From Arthrobacter sp. FW306-07-I (GTDB lineage Bacteria; Actinomycetota; Actinomycetes; Actinomycetales; Micrococcaceae), in NCBI RefSeq assembly GCF_021800405.1, contig NZ_CP084551.1, forward strand, positions 1-64,000: 64,000 nucleotides of DNA. Direction: 5' to 3'. This document shows, in pieces, positions 44,200-52,377 of this stretch. The stretch's first letter is position 1. Every line of letters begins with the position of its first letter. The position numbers and the translations under genes were made by a program. The notes below the pieces were generated by a model. That model did not search any database. It was not told the DNA's origin and worked only from the letters and a program-made list of their open reading frames with translations.

Positions 44200-44233
44200 C
44201 AAAGAGCCGGCCACCATCGGGGCCGGCTCTTTG
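44200..44233. terminator. Intrinsic terminator-like hairpin
   Basis: CAAAGAGCCGGCC and GGCCGGCTCTTTG form a perfect 13-bp stem around an 8-base loop. It lies 50 bases downstream of the small minus-strand gene at 44284. Confidence 0.75.
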
Positions 44234-44283
44234 TGTTCCTCGGACAAAGGAAGATTCAGGGCAGCATCAGTGCTGCGAGATGC

Positions 44284-44433
44284 TTAGAAGTTGTGGTGTT
44301 CCTGGGCCCACGCAATATCCACCGGCACGCCGGATTCGTCGGCGGTAAGCAGGCTCAGTTCCATGATGTCTTCGGCCAGGCTGGCGTCGTCGCCGGGTAA
44401 GTCGTCCTCGGTGAGGATGTAGTCGGTTGCCAT
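44284..44433 (-). CDS. Small acidic hypothetical protein, 49 residues
   Basis: Minus-strand frame from ATG 44433: MATDYILTEDDLPGDDASL... ending AWAQEHHNF. It is strongly acidic, has AGGAAG about 10 bases upstream, and ends in front of a good terminator (44200-44233). These signals make it more credible than the overlapping basic frame. No family recognised; small acidic plasmid proteins are sometimes antitoxins or anti-restriction factors, but that is speculation. Confidence 0.5.
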   Translation of the reverse strand: MATDYILTEDDLPGDDASLAEDIMELSLLTADESGVPVDIAWAQEHHNF

Positions 44434-44582
44434 GCTCGCGCGCTTCCTGGTTCGGTGCAGTGTTCCAGGGTTTCACTGTAGCCGTGGTTTCTGCGCGTTC
44501 AAGGGATTTTGTGGCTGCGCCCGCGCCAGCGTGAACGGCGGCCGGGGGAGCGCAGCGGAGGAGGCCGCCCCGCCACCACAGG

Positions 44583-44621
44583 AAGGCCGGGCCGGGATCG
44601 TATAGTGATCCGGCCCGGCCC
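44583..44621 (-). terminator. GC-rich hairpin after the DUF4192 gene
   Basis: GGCCGGGCCGGGATC and GATCCGGCCCGGCC pair with one bulge around GTATAGT, 7 bases after the minus-strand stop at 44628. Confidence 0.55.
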
Positions 44622-44627
44622 GTTCCC

Positions 44628-45620
44628 CTACTGAATGATGCGGCGCTGGTAGGACTTTCCGGGGTCGCGGGCTACGTCAGCGACTCGGCCCTGGATAATC
44701 ACTTCCCGCAACAGCACGGCGAGGCGGAAACCTGCAGCGTCCTCGGTAGCGAGCTTCAGGTACCGGTCGGCTTGGGATCCGCGGCCCTTCAGCCACTGAA
44801 GCCAGCCCATCAGGGTCAGCATCGGGGCGCGCTGCCCGGCCGGTACAACCTTCATCAGCTCGAAGGCGAGGGCTTCCGCGCGGTCCACGCGGTCCCAGTC
44901 GGGACGGGCGGTGAACGTGCCCATCAACACGTCTTCAAAGCTGCCGTTGTGGGTGGTGATGATGTCCCGGAACAGGTAGTCGCGGATGTGCCGGTGCTGG
45001 AATGCCGCCGCCAACTGCCGGGCGGTGTCCGTGTCCAGCGCCGGTGCTCCATCCACGCGATCCAGCGCGGCCGCCCACATCCCGCGGGCGGTGTCCAGGT
45101 CTTCGTCGGTGCCTTCCGGGGCCTGGACCGGTGCCGCCCACGTGCCCAGGAACTCGGGGTTGTACACGTCAAGGTCCGGGGCGGACCCGAAGTAGGTCAG
45201 CGTAGCGTTGGCGTTGCTGTCCCGAACCTCGTCCAGCGCGTTCGTCTCGGCCGTCCCGTAGGGTGCCCAGTGGGTACCGGTGACCAGCAGAACGATGTGG
45301 ACGGGCATCCGGGCGGTGGCCAGCTCGTTCGTGAGGGCCGCGACGTGCGCGGCGTACGGGCAGCCGCTGCCGTGCTCTTCGTCGGTGTACACGATGACGA
45401 CGCTGCCTGTCGCCTTCTCATCGTAGGCCGCGTAGGTGGTCATCAGCTGCGCGTAATCCTCCGGGGCCGCCTCCGCCGGTGCATCCATGCGCAGGCTGGC
45501 GCCCAGGATGCCCGCACGGAGCGTGAACACGACGAAGGACTCCTTCGGCTCGGTGCCCAGCAGGTGCGGGACGGCGGCGAGCAGGTCAGCGGAACCGGAG
45601 ATCGTCAGTTTTTCAGTCAT
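44628..45620 (-). CDS. DUF4192-family protein
   Basis: 330 residues. MTEKLTISGSADLLAAVPHLLGTEPKESFVVFTL is the typical DUF4192 opening, followed by TGSVVIVYTDEE and a helical C-terminal half (GMWAAALDRVDG, MLTLMGWLQWLKGRGSQADRYLKLA). The family is common in actinobacterial chromosomes and plasmids and has no known function. ATG 45620 is chosen over an upstream frame because the conserved leader repeat with AAGGA ends just before it. Confidence 0.8.
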   Translation of the reverse strand: MTEKLTISGSADLLAAVPHLLGTEPKESFVVFTLRAGILGASLRMDAPAEAAPEDYAQLMTTYAAYDEKATGSVVIVYTDEEHGSGCPYAAHVAALTNELATARMPVHIVLLVTGTHWAPYGTAETNALDEVRDSNANATLTYFGSAPDLDVYNPEFLGTWAAPVQAPEGTDEDLDTARGMWAAALDRVDGAPALDTDTARQLAAAFQHRHIRDYLFRDIITTHNGSFEDVLMGTFTARPDWDRVDRAEALAFELMKVVPAGQRAPMLTLMGWLQWLKGRGSQADRYLKLATEDAAGFRLAVLLREVIIQGRVADVARDPGKSYQRRIIQ

Positions 45621-45629
45621 GGGTGTTGT

Positions 45630-46001
45630 TCCTTCTTGTCCGAGAAGTGGGGTGGGTGGGGCGGTTCGTGGTGACCCGGCCAGCTCCCCTTCCCCTCCCC
45701 CGCGTTGTTTTGGCTGCTGGCGGAGCTTGCGGAGCTGTGCCCGACGGAGACCCGTCCACCCGTAGGGCAAGGGGCGGAAATCTTCGTAAGGAAATCAGCG
45801 ACGCAGGAGCGCCGTCGAAGCATTTCCACACCGCAGGCCCCTGGAGGAACGACAGGGGCTGGACGGGCCGGAGCGGGCACGTACAATCCGTCAGGACAGC
45901 AGCCAAAAAGTCGCAGACAAGAAGGGCCAGGGGGTCCGGAGCCCTGCGACGGCACCCCCTGGTCCCCCAGCCGGCCGCGGAGCCTGCGGAGCGGACGCCC
46001 G
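45630..46001 (-). repeat. Leader repeat copy 2 (intact)
   Basis: 372 bp upstream of the DUF4192 gene, nearly identical to copy 3 (47073-47445) and to copy 1 after removal of the IS110. All copies end just before a start codon with the same ribosome-site sequence, so the repeat is a portable promoter-leader for minus-strand genes. Confidence 0.9.
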
Positions 46002-46111
46002 CTTCATGTGAGCCCTGGCGAACACACTCCCCCAGCCACCAGGCGCCCCACCAGGGTTGCGGCCCCGGCATGCCGCGGGCGGCAGGCACCCGCACCCGTC
46101 CCCTGCGCGAT

Positions 46112-46169
46112 GGGCGGTCCGCCGCCGGCAACCACCTCCTGAAGCCGGCCACGCAGCGGCGGACCGCCC
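46112..46169. terminator. Inverted repeat after the 116-residue hypothetical gene
   Basis: GGGCGGTCCGCCGC (46112-46125) and GCGGCGGACCGCCC (46156-46169), perfect 14-bp arms with 30 bases between, 40 bases after a minus-strand stop. Same arms as 40274-40329. Confidence 0.5.
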
Positions 46170-46208
46170 GCGGTGACCGGCCCCCGGGAAAGGCTGGTCA
46201 CCTCCTGG

Positions 46209-46559
46209 CTATTCGCGGCGGTCGTGGAGCGGGACCGCTCCGTAGCGTCCGGCGGCGCGGCGGAAGCGGGCGTCACTGCTGTAGATGAACGTGCCCCCGA
46301 ACATGTACCACGGTGCGGGTTCCCCTGCCTGGGTGACCGGCTCGGCGTGGACAACAGTCTCGGCGTTGAAGTGCTTGTTCTTCACGAGCCGGACGGCGGG
46401 CCGTTCCTCGGTGGCGGCGAACACCGGGTCGATGCCTTCCCCGATGACGGTCACTTCCATGGCTGTGGCGGAGATGCCCCGGTTGGAGAAGTCCGTGCCC
46501 AGGTCGTCGCGGTAGATCAGGGCTGTGATGCCTTTGGGTGCTGTGGTGTCGTTACTCAT
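46209..46559 (-). CDS. Hypothetical plasmid protein, 116 residues
   Basis: MSNDTTAPKGITALIYRDD..., then AMEVTVIGEGIDPVFAATEERPAVRLVKN and WYMFGGTFIYSSDARFR. GAAGGGA lies before ATG 46559. No family recognised. Lies in the minus-strand plasmid gene group between the DUF4192 gene and the 142-residue gene. Confidence 0.6.
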   Translation of the reverse strand: MSNDTTAPKGITALIYRDDLGTDFSNRGISATAMEVTVIGEGIDPVFAATEERPAVRLVKNKHFNAETVVHAEPVTQAGEPAPWYMFGGTFIYSSDARFRRAAGRYGAVPLHDRRE

Positions 46560-46635
46560 CTGCTGATATCCCTTCGGGTTTGTTGGGCTGTGCTGCCCGG
46601 CCCTGTGGCCGGGCAGCACAACGGTGTGGTGGTGG

Positions 46636-47064
46636 TTAGGCGACGTTGACGGTGCAGGGCATCCGGTAGCGGCTGGGGAGCTCGGCGGCGGCTTCGGGCA
46701 GATCGTCCGGGCCGTGTGCCTGGCCGTTCTTCCAGTGGAAGAACGCCTGTTCGGTGATCGCGTCCCACTGGCGGGCCTTGGTCCGGTAGTAGGTGCAGGT
46801 CACGTCGCCCTCGCAGTACGTGGCGACGCCAAACAGGTTTCCGATGCGGTCAGCGGTGCGGGTCGCGGCAACCATCACGTAGGGCCACTGGCCCAGATCC
46901 CAGCCCTCCGAGCCCCAGCAGGAGAGCACGGTCCAGCCGTGCTGTTCGATCAGATCCATCCAGTCGTAGCCGCCGTTCATGTGGTAATCGCCCAGGACGG
47001 TCATGTCCTCGATGGCTTCCCCGGTGTCGGCGAGGGTCACGGTCTTCCTGATTACTGCGTTCAT
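46636..47064 (-). CDS. Hypothetical plasmid protein, 142 residues
   Basis: MNAVIRKTVTLADTGEAIEDMTVLGDYH..., aromatic-rich (YDWMDLIEQHGWTVLSCWGSEGWDLGQWPY) with a C-terminal CTYYRTKARQWDAITEQAFFHW. Start ATG 47064 lies just after leader repeat copy 3. Not recognised; the pattern suggests a small soluble domain. Confidence 0.6.
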   Translation of the reverse strand: MNAVIRKTVTLADTGEAIEDMTVLGDYHMNGGYDWMDLIEQHGWTVLSCWGSEGWDLGQWPYVMVAATRTADRIGNLFGVATYCEGDVTCTYYRTKARQWDAITEQAFFHWKNGQAHGPDDLPEAAAELPSRYRMPCTVNVA

Positions 47065-47072
47065 GGTGTTGT

Positions 47073-47445
47073 TCCTTCTTGTCCGAGAAGTGGGGTGGGT
47101 GGGGCGGCCCTGTGGTGACCGGCCAGCTCCCCTTCCCCTCCCCCGCGTTGTTTTGGCTGCTGGCGGAGCTTGCGGAGCTGTGCCCGACGGAGACCCGTCC
47201 ACCCGTAGGGCAAGGGGCGGAAATCTTCGTAAGGAAATCAGCGACGCAGGAGCGCCGTCGAAGATTCCCGCACCGCAGGCCCCGACGAAGGAGGGGCTGG
47301 ACGGGCCGGAGCGGGCACGTACAATCCGTCAGGACAGCAGCCAAAAAAAGCGTCGCAGACAAGGACAGGGCCAGGGGGTCCGGAGCCCTGCGACGGCACC
47401 CCCAGGCACCAACAGCCGGCCGCGGAGCCTGCGGAGCGGACGCCC
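47073..47445 (-). repeat. Leader repeat copy 3 (intact)
   Basis: 373 bp upstream of the 142-residue gene. It differs from copy 2 mainly around 47262-47290, where the CCCCTGG hairpin region is altered, and by a longer A run at 47342. Same ribosome site and same spacing to the start codon. Confidence 0.9.
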
Positions 47446-47503
47446 ATCAATTGGTTGCTGCGCAGCGGCAACCGGTCCCTGCGGCGGTAAACTTGTACTG
47501 CCC

Positions 47504-47540
47504 CCGTCACCGGCCGCTCCCCCCAGTTGGCCGGTGACGG
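47504..47540. terminator. Stem-loop in the 47446-47766 intergenic stretch
   Basis: CCGTCACCGGCC and GGCCGGTGACGG, perfect 12-bp stem with a 13-base loop. The stretch separates the minus-strand group from the + strand gene at 47767; no gene was found in it. Confidence 0.5.
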
Positions 47541-47766
47541 CGAGGCTAAAAACTCCCCGGCCGCACCCTTTCTGTGGGATGCTCGAAGGCGTAAGCAGCA
47601 GGATGTTTACACCCAGGGCAGAGGGCCGCTTTTCCCACGCCTGCGGCCCTTTGCCTTCCCCTCATGGCTGCTTTGGGCTCTTGGTACGGTGGAGGTGTCT
47701 CGCCGGTGGTAGCGGGACCCGCAGGGGACTTACTCCTGGCGGGACGCTTGGTGGAGGGGAAAGCGT

Positions 47767-48069
47767 ATGGGTTTGCGGGACTGGTTCGGGCTGCGAAAGC
47801 CAGTGACGAACGCTGACGGATCCGTCCTGGCATTGGCGGCTGTGCCTGAGGAACAGGAGCCGTTGACACCTGAGCAAGTGGCTGAACTAAAGGATGCTTG
47901 GGCAGAGCTTGCCGAGGCGGCCAAAGAGTCAGCTGCCACGAGCTTCCATGCCTGTTCACGGGGCGCCCAGCCCTGGCAGGAAGACCCGGCAGCTGTGCGG
48001 AGCATGGCGGCCTTGCTTCGCAGCCTCCGCAAGGAGGAGGCTGCAACGCAAGGTTCGCCGATCCGATAA
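47767..48069 (+). CDS. Hypothetical protein, 100 residues
   Basis: MGLRDWFGLRKPVTNADGSVLALAAVPEEQEPLTPEQVAELKDAWAELAEAAKESAATSFHACSRG... GGAGGGG lies about 9 bases before the ATG. Acidic, helical; no family recognised. Stands alone before the broken ligase gene. Confidence 0.55.
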   Translation: MGLRDWFGLRKPVTNADGSVLALAAVPEEQEPLTPEQVAELKDAWAELAEAAKESAATSFHACSRGAQPWQEDPAAVRSMAALLRSLRKEEAATQGSPIR

Positions 48070-48116
48070 GTCGGAGCAGACGTCCCGTGCCGACGTTTCT
48101 CCTCTAGGCTGGGCGG

Positions 48117-49107
48117 ATGGCCGAGTCCCTGCCGCCGGCACTGCAACCACCGGTCGCGGTTACCCTGGCCAAACTCATCAAGGCCTTCCCTGGCCGCAAC
48201 GCGCTGCCCGGCGGCCTATGGGCAGAACCCAAATGGGATGGCTACCGGACGACACCCTTCATTGAGGCCGATCAGGTGACGCTGTGGTCCCGACAGGGCA
48301 AAGAACTTACCCGGATCCTGCCTGATCTGGCCGAAGCCCTCGCAAATCAGGTACCACATCTGGATGCGTTATCGACGGCGAAGCCGTGATCTGGAGCCAG
48401 GGCCGGCTGAACTTCACCGCCCTGCAGCAGCGCCTGGGCGCCGGACCAAAAACCCTCCCCGGACTGCTCGCCGCGGCACCTGCCACTTACGTGGCGTTCG
48501 ATGTGCTGGCCGTCGCCGGGCATGACGCCAGGGACCTGCCTCTGAGCCAGCGGCGGGCGCTCCTTGAAGAACTCGCCAACGGCTGGGAGCCGCCGCTGTC
48601 CCTCTCCCCCACCACCACGGACCGGGAGGTAGCAGCACAGTGGTTCGAGGACCTGCCACCGACAGGGATTGAAGGGCTGGTCATCAAGGATTTGAACCAG
48701 CCCTACACCCCGGGTGCCCGCTCATGGCTGAAGCTCAAACACCGAGAAACCGTAGACATCATCTGCGGCGCAGTGATCGGACCCATCAGCCAACCTTCTG
48801 AAGTTGTCGCCGGCCTCGTCCTGGGCGGCGAGCTGCGGATCGTAGGCCGCTCCACGCCACTGAAGACGAGGGAAAGCCGGGAACTGGCGCGATGGCTACA
48901 GCCCCCATTGCGTGAGCACCCCTGGACAGGTTCAACCGCGACAAGGAACCCGTGACGCTGACGCTCGTGGAGCCGCTGGTTGTTGAGGTCTCTGCAGACA
49001 CCGCATGGTCAGGAAGGTCCTTCCGGCACCCCTTGCGGATCCTCCGGGCTCGGCCGGAGCTATCCCCTGCCGATGTCGTCCTACCGGACCGGCTTCATGC
49101 GGGCTAG
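48117..49107 (+). pseudogene. ATP-dependent DNA ligase, frameshifted twice
   Basis: Piece 1 (48117 to about 48360) carries the adenylation motif EPKWDGYR, then LWSRQGKELTRILPDLAEAL. Piece 2, in another frame (about 48365-48925), gives DGEAVIW, YVAFDVLAVAGHD, GIEGLVIKD and WLKLKHRETVDII. Piece 3 (about 48925-49107) restores the OB-fold end, DKEPVTLTLVEPLVVEVSADTAWSGRSFRHPLRIL in part. All ligase motifs are present but split by shifts near 48360 and 48925. It resembles small plasmid/LigC-type or LigD ligase domains. Confidence 0.8.
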
Positions 49108-49298
49108 CGATCCGTGCGGATCAATATGAGGTTTTGGCGCTCTTCCAGAAGCGCGTACAGGTCTTCCCTGGCATCTTCGTACGTGTCGCCTTCGGCCTCG
49201 ATGTGGTTGCAGTTGACCAAGGGGCTGACGTCCGTACGAACGAGCGGGACCGGCATCTCTTCCCAATGTAATGTTGCTGATACAGCCGTAAGCGACAT
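49104..49298 (-). CDS. Small HicB-like protein
   Basis: 64 residues from ATG 49298: TLHWEEMPVPLVRTDVSPLV then EAEGDTYEDAREDLYALLEER. The E-G-D-T-x-x-E-A pattern is that of the HicB antitoxin fold. No HicA partner or DNA-binding tail is seen, so function is unclear. It is divergent to hsdM with 14 bases between starts. Confidence 0.5.
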   Translation of the reverse strand: MSLTAVSATLHWEEMPVPLVRTDVSPLVNCNHIEAEGDTYEDAREDLYALLEERQNLILIRTDR

Positions 49299-49312
49299 GA
49301 AACTGGGTAGGC

Positions 49313-51262
49313 ATGACAGTACCAACAGCGATTTCTGCAAGTTCTAGAACGACGGCGCGGATCGTCTGGGAAACTGCCGATAAATTTCTTCGCGATGTGG
49401 TCGAGGAAGAGGATTACGGTGACTACATTCTGCCGTTCACGGTCCTACGGCGCTTGGAGTGCATGCTGGCCGACTCCAAAAAAGACGTGGTGCATTTCGT
49501 CCAATCGCTCGGTGAGTTACCTCCCCACTTCATTGATATTGCAGTCAAGGACCGGTTCGGCCTGAGCTTTTTCAACACCTCTCCGCTGGATCTGGTGACC
49601 ATCGCATCTGTAGATGACAACGTTGATAAGTCCGTGTTGAGCTACGTCTCAGGGTTCTCCGACAACATCGCTGATATCTGGACCGCCTTCGAGTTCCCGA
49701 GGCGGGTTGCAACATTGGCCTCCGCGAACCGCTTGCACTCAGTCATAAAGCACTTTTCCACCCTCGACCTCAACCCGGGCCACTTCGCCGATACCGCAAT
49801 GGGCGACATCTTCGAGGACGTCATGTACCGGGCCTTCAACAAAAAGGGCAAGGCCGCCGGTAATTTCTATACTCCGCGCGACGCCATTCGACTCATGGTA
49901 GACATCTTGTTCGCAGCTGACGATGACTCCTTGGTCGGTGAGAGTACATTGCGTTCGATTTACGATCCGACGGCAGGATCCGGCGGCATGCTGCTCGTCG
50001 CCCAAAGTGCCCTGCGAGACCTTAACCCAGACGTAAAGGTCACGCTCTATGGCCAGGAACTTATGCCCTCTGCCTACGCGCTGGGTAAGGCGGATTTGCT
50101 CATCCAGGGAGGCCGTCCGGATGCCATTAAGCAGGGCAACACCCTCGTTGCCGACCTCTACGAAGGCCAGACTTTTGACTACGTGTTGTCGAACCCGCCG
50201 TTCGGCAAGGACTGGTCTGCTGAAGAGGACCAAAAAGCTGTCCGCAAACAGGCCAAAGTTCCAGGCTCCCGGTTCAGCCATGGTCTGCCTGGTACCAGCG
50301 ACGGGCAGATGCTGTTCCTTGCACACTGCGCCTCGAAGCTCAGCCCCGCTGGAAAGACAGGCCACGGCGGACGCGCTGCCGTAGTATCGAACGCCTCGCC
50401 GCTGTTTGCTAGTGATCCTGGGCCCAATGCCATACGAGAGTGGCTGTTGCGTGAGGACCTGATTGACGCCATCGTTGCTCTGCCTGTGAACATGTTTTAC
50501 GGCACAGGCATCGCCACCTATGTCTGGTTCCTGGACGCGGAAAAAGAACCGCACCGCAAGGGCAAGATCCAACTCATCGATGCCTCCGGGCATTGGGACC
50601 CGATAAAGCCCATGGGCGAGAAGCGCCGCGAGATGACCGAACCGAAACGCGAGGACATAGTGAAGGCGTACAAGGCCTTCACAGACTCCCCGATCTCGCG
50701 CATCCTCGCACCGGGGGACTTCATGTTTCGCGACGTCCCGGTCTACCGGCAAGCCCGCCTCGCCACACGTTACAGCGACCAAGCAGTGGACGCACTGCGC
50801 AGCCGACGCGACTTCACCGATGAGCATGTCCCAGTGCTCAAGTCACTGGATGGCACCAGCTGGAATGACCTTCCGGAGACCTTCCCTAAGGCGGCCAAGG
50901 CAGCGGGACTAAAGACTCCCATCGGTCTTTTGGACGCCGTAATGAAAGCTATGGCTGCGCCTGACGAGGCTGCCCCGCCTGCTACGGACCGTAAAGGGAA
51001 TCCGGTGCTCGATAACGGCTGGAAGATGACCGAGCGTGTCTCGATGAACGAAGACATAACCGAGCATATGGAACGTGAAGTACTCCCGTTTGCGCCCGAA
51101 GCGCAATGGGACGAGTCCAAGGCGAAGAAGGGCAACGAGATCCCGTTCACGCGCCTTTTCTACGTCCCAGAGGAACCCCGTCCCTTGGCTGAGATCGATG
51201 CCGAAGTGCAAGCACTCATGAATGAGCTGTCCGAGATGTTCGCAGCGGTGAGGGACGAATGA
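49313..51262 (+). CDS. hsdM: Type I restriction-modification system, DNA methyltransferase subunit
   Basis: 649 residues. The helical N-terminal HsdM domain (TADKFLRDVVEEEDYGDYILPFTVLRRLE) is followed by the N6-adenine methyltransferase domain with DPTAGSGGMLLVAQ near residue 218 (S-adenosylmethionine site) and the catalytic NPPFG near residue 294. It works with HsdS to methylate the recognition sequence, and with HsdS and HsdR to restrict unmodified DNA. A four-base overlap joins it to hsdS. Confidence 0.93.
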   Translation: MTVPTAISASSRTTARIVWETADKFLRDVVEEEDYGDYILPFTVLRRLECMLADSKKDVVHFVQSLGELPPHFIDIAVKDRFGLSFFNTSPLDLVTIASVDDNVDKSVLSYVSGFSDNIADIWTAFEFPRRVATLASANRLHSVIKHFSTLDLNPGHFADTAMGDIFEDVMYRAFNKKGKAAGNFYTPRDAIRLMVDILFAADDDSLVGESTLRSIYDPTAGSGGMLLVAQSALRDLNPDVKVTLYGQELMPSAYALGKADLLIQGGRPDAIKQGNTLVADLYEGQTFDYVLSNPPFGKDWSAEEDQKAVRKQAKVPGSRFSHGLPGTSDGQMLFLAHCASKLSPAGKTGHGGRAAVVSNASPLFASDPGPNAIREWLLREDLIDAIVALPVNMFYGTGIATYVWFLDAEKEPHRKGKIQLIDASGHWDPIKPMGEKRREMTEPKREDIVKAYKAFTDSPISRILAPGDFMFRDVPVYRQARLATRYSDQAVDALRSRRDFTDEHVPVLKSLDGTSWNDLPETFPKAAKAAGLKTPIGLLDAVMKAMAAPDEAAPPATDRKGNPVLDNGWKMTERVSMNEDITEHMEREVLPFAPEAQWDESKAKKGNEIPFTRLFYVPEEPRPLAEIDAEVQALMNELSEMFAAVRDE

Positions 51263-52377
51263 CCGAAAGCGCCGAGGTTGCCCTCCAGTACCTCGTACGG
51301 TTTCGAAGCGGGCAAGATTACAAGCACGTTGTTGATGACGAGGGAAGGGTCCCAGTAATCGGGTCAGGAGGACCCTTTGCGACTGCCTCCTCACACCTGT
51401 ACGACGGCGAATCCGTCCTGTTCGGCAGGAAGGGAACCGTTGACAAGCCGTTGCACGTCAAAGGGCGATTCTGGACCGTAGACACTATGTTCTATACGGA
51501 GCTAAGCGACGCTATCGACGGGAGATGGCTTTACTACTGGGCTACGACAATCCCCTATGGCCTGCATTCCACAGACACTGCAATCCCGAGCATGACGAGT
51601 TCGACGCTTGGACGACTGAAGGTGCCCCTCCTCCCGACCGCTACACAGCGACGCATGGCCGAATACTTGGACCGGGAGACCGCTAAAGTCGACGCAATGC
51701 TCCGCAAGCTTGGTGATTTAGCTGAGCGTCTCCGTTTGCGTCGGGCGACCGCCGGATCCAGGCTGTTTTCAATGGGCTTCGAGAACGTGAAGCTGAAGTG
51801 GCTCATGGACGAGGTGGACATTCGGGCAGGCGAGGCGAATAGTGAACTGCCGCTGCTCTCCGTCTCCATTCACCATGGTGTTCAGTTACGAGAAGAATCC
51901 ACGTCCAATCAGAGAGCGGGTGCAGACCTGACTAGTTACAAGGTCGCACGGGCTGGCGACATCGTGCTGAACCGTATGCGCGCGTTCCAAGGAGGCCTCG
52001 GACAGGTGCACGTAGATGGGTTGGTAAGCCCTGATTATTCAGTACTCAGACCTCATAGCCGCCTCAGTCCTGCTTGGGCAGAACATGCTATGCGTTCCCC
52101 AGAGTTTATTGGTTATATGTCCCAAAGACTGAGGGGGATCGGATCCGTGGATCAAGGCAATGTCCGCACCCCTCGCATTAATGTTCGTGACCTGCTGGAT
52201 CTCCCGATCCCATTTACGTCCCCCGAAGAGCAATACGGCGTGACGAGCCACCTTGACGAAGTCATCGCTGAGATTGACGCCATGCTCGCCAAAGTCCTAA
52301 GACTGAGAGAGCTTCTCACCGAACACAAGTCCGCGCTCATCACTGACGTGGTAACCGGCAAGAAGGAAATCGCATGA
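51259..52377 (+). CDS. hsdS: Type I restriction-modification system, specificity subunit
   Basis: 372 residues. Target-recognition domain 1 spans about residues 10-125, with the conserved helix after it (TATQRRMAEYLDRETAKVDAMLRKLGDLAERL). Domain 2 spans about 165-320, with the second helix SPEEQYGVTSHLDEVIAEIDAMLAKVLRLRELLTEHK. The two parallel helices set the gap in a bipartite recognition site. The site itself cannot be read from sequence. Overlaps hsdR by four bases. Confidence 0.9.
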   Translation: MTESAEVALQYLVRFRSGQDYKHVVDDEGRVPVIGSGGPFATASSHLYDGESVLFGRKGTVDKPLHVKGRFWTVDTMFYTELSDAIDGRWLYYWATTIPYGLHSTDTAIPSMTSSTLGRLKVPLLPTATQRRMAEYLDRETAKVDAMLRKLGDLAERLRLRRATAGSRLFSMGFENVKLKWLMDEVDIRAGEANSELPLLSVSIHHGVQLREESTSNQRAGADLTSYKVARAGDIVLNRMRAFQGGLGQVHVDGLVSPDYSVLRPHSRLSPAWAEHAMRSPEFIGYMSQRLRGIGSVDQGNVRTPRINVRDLLDLPIPFTSPEEQYGVTSHLDEVIAEIDAMLAKVLRLRELLTEHKSALITDVVTGKKEIA

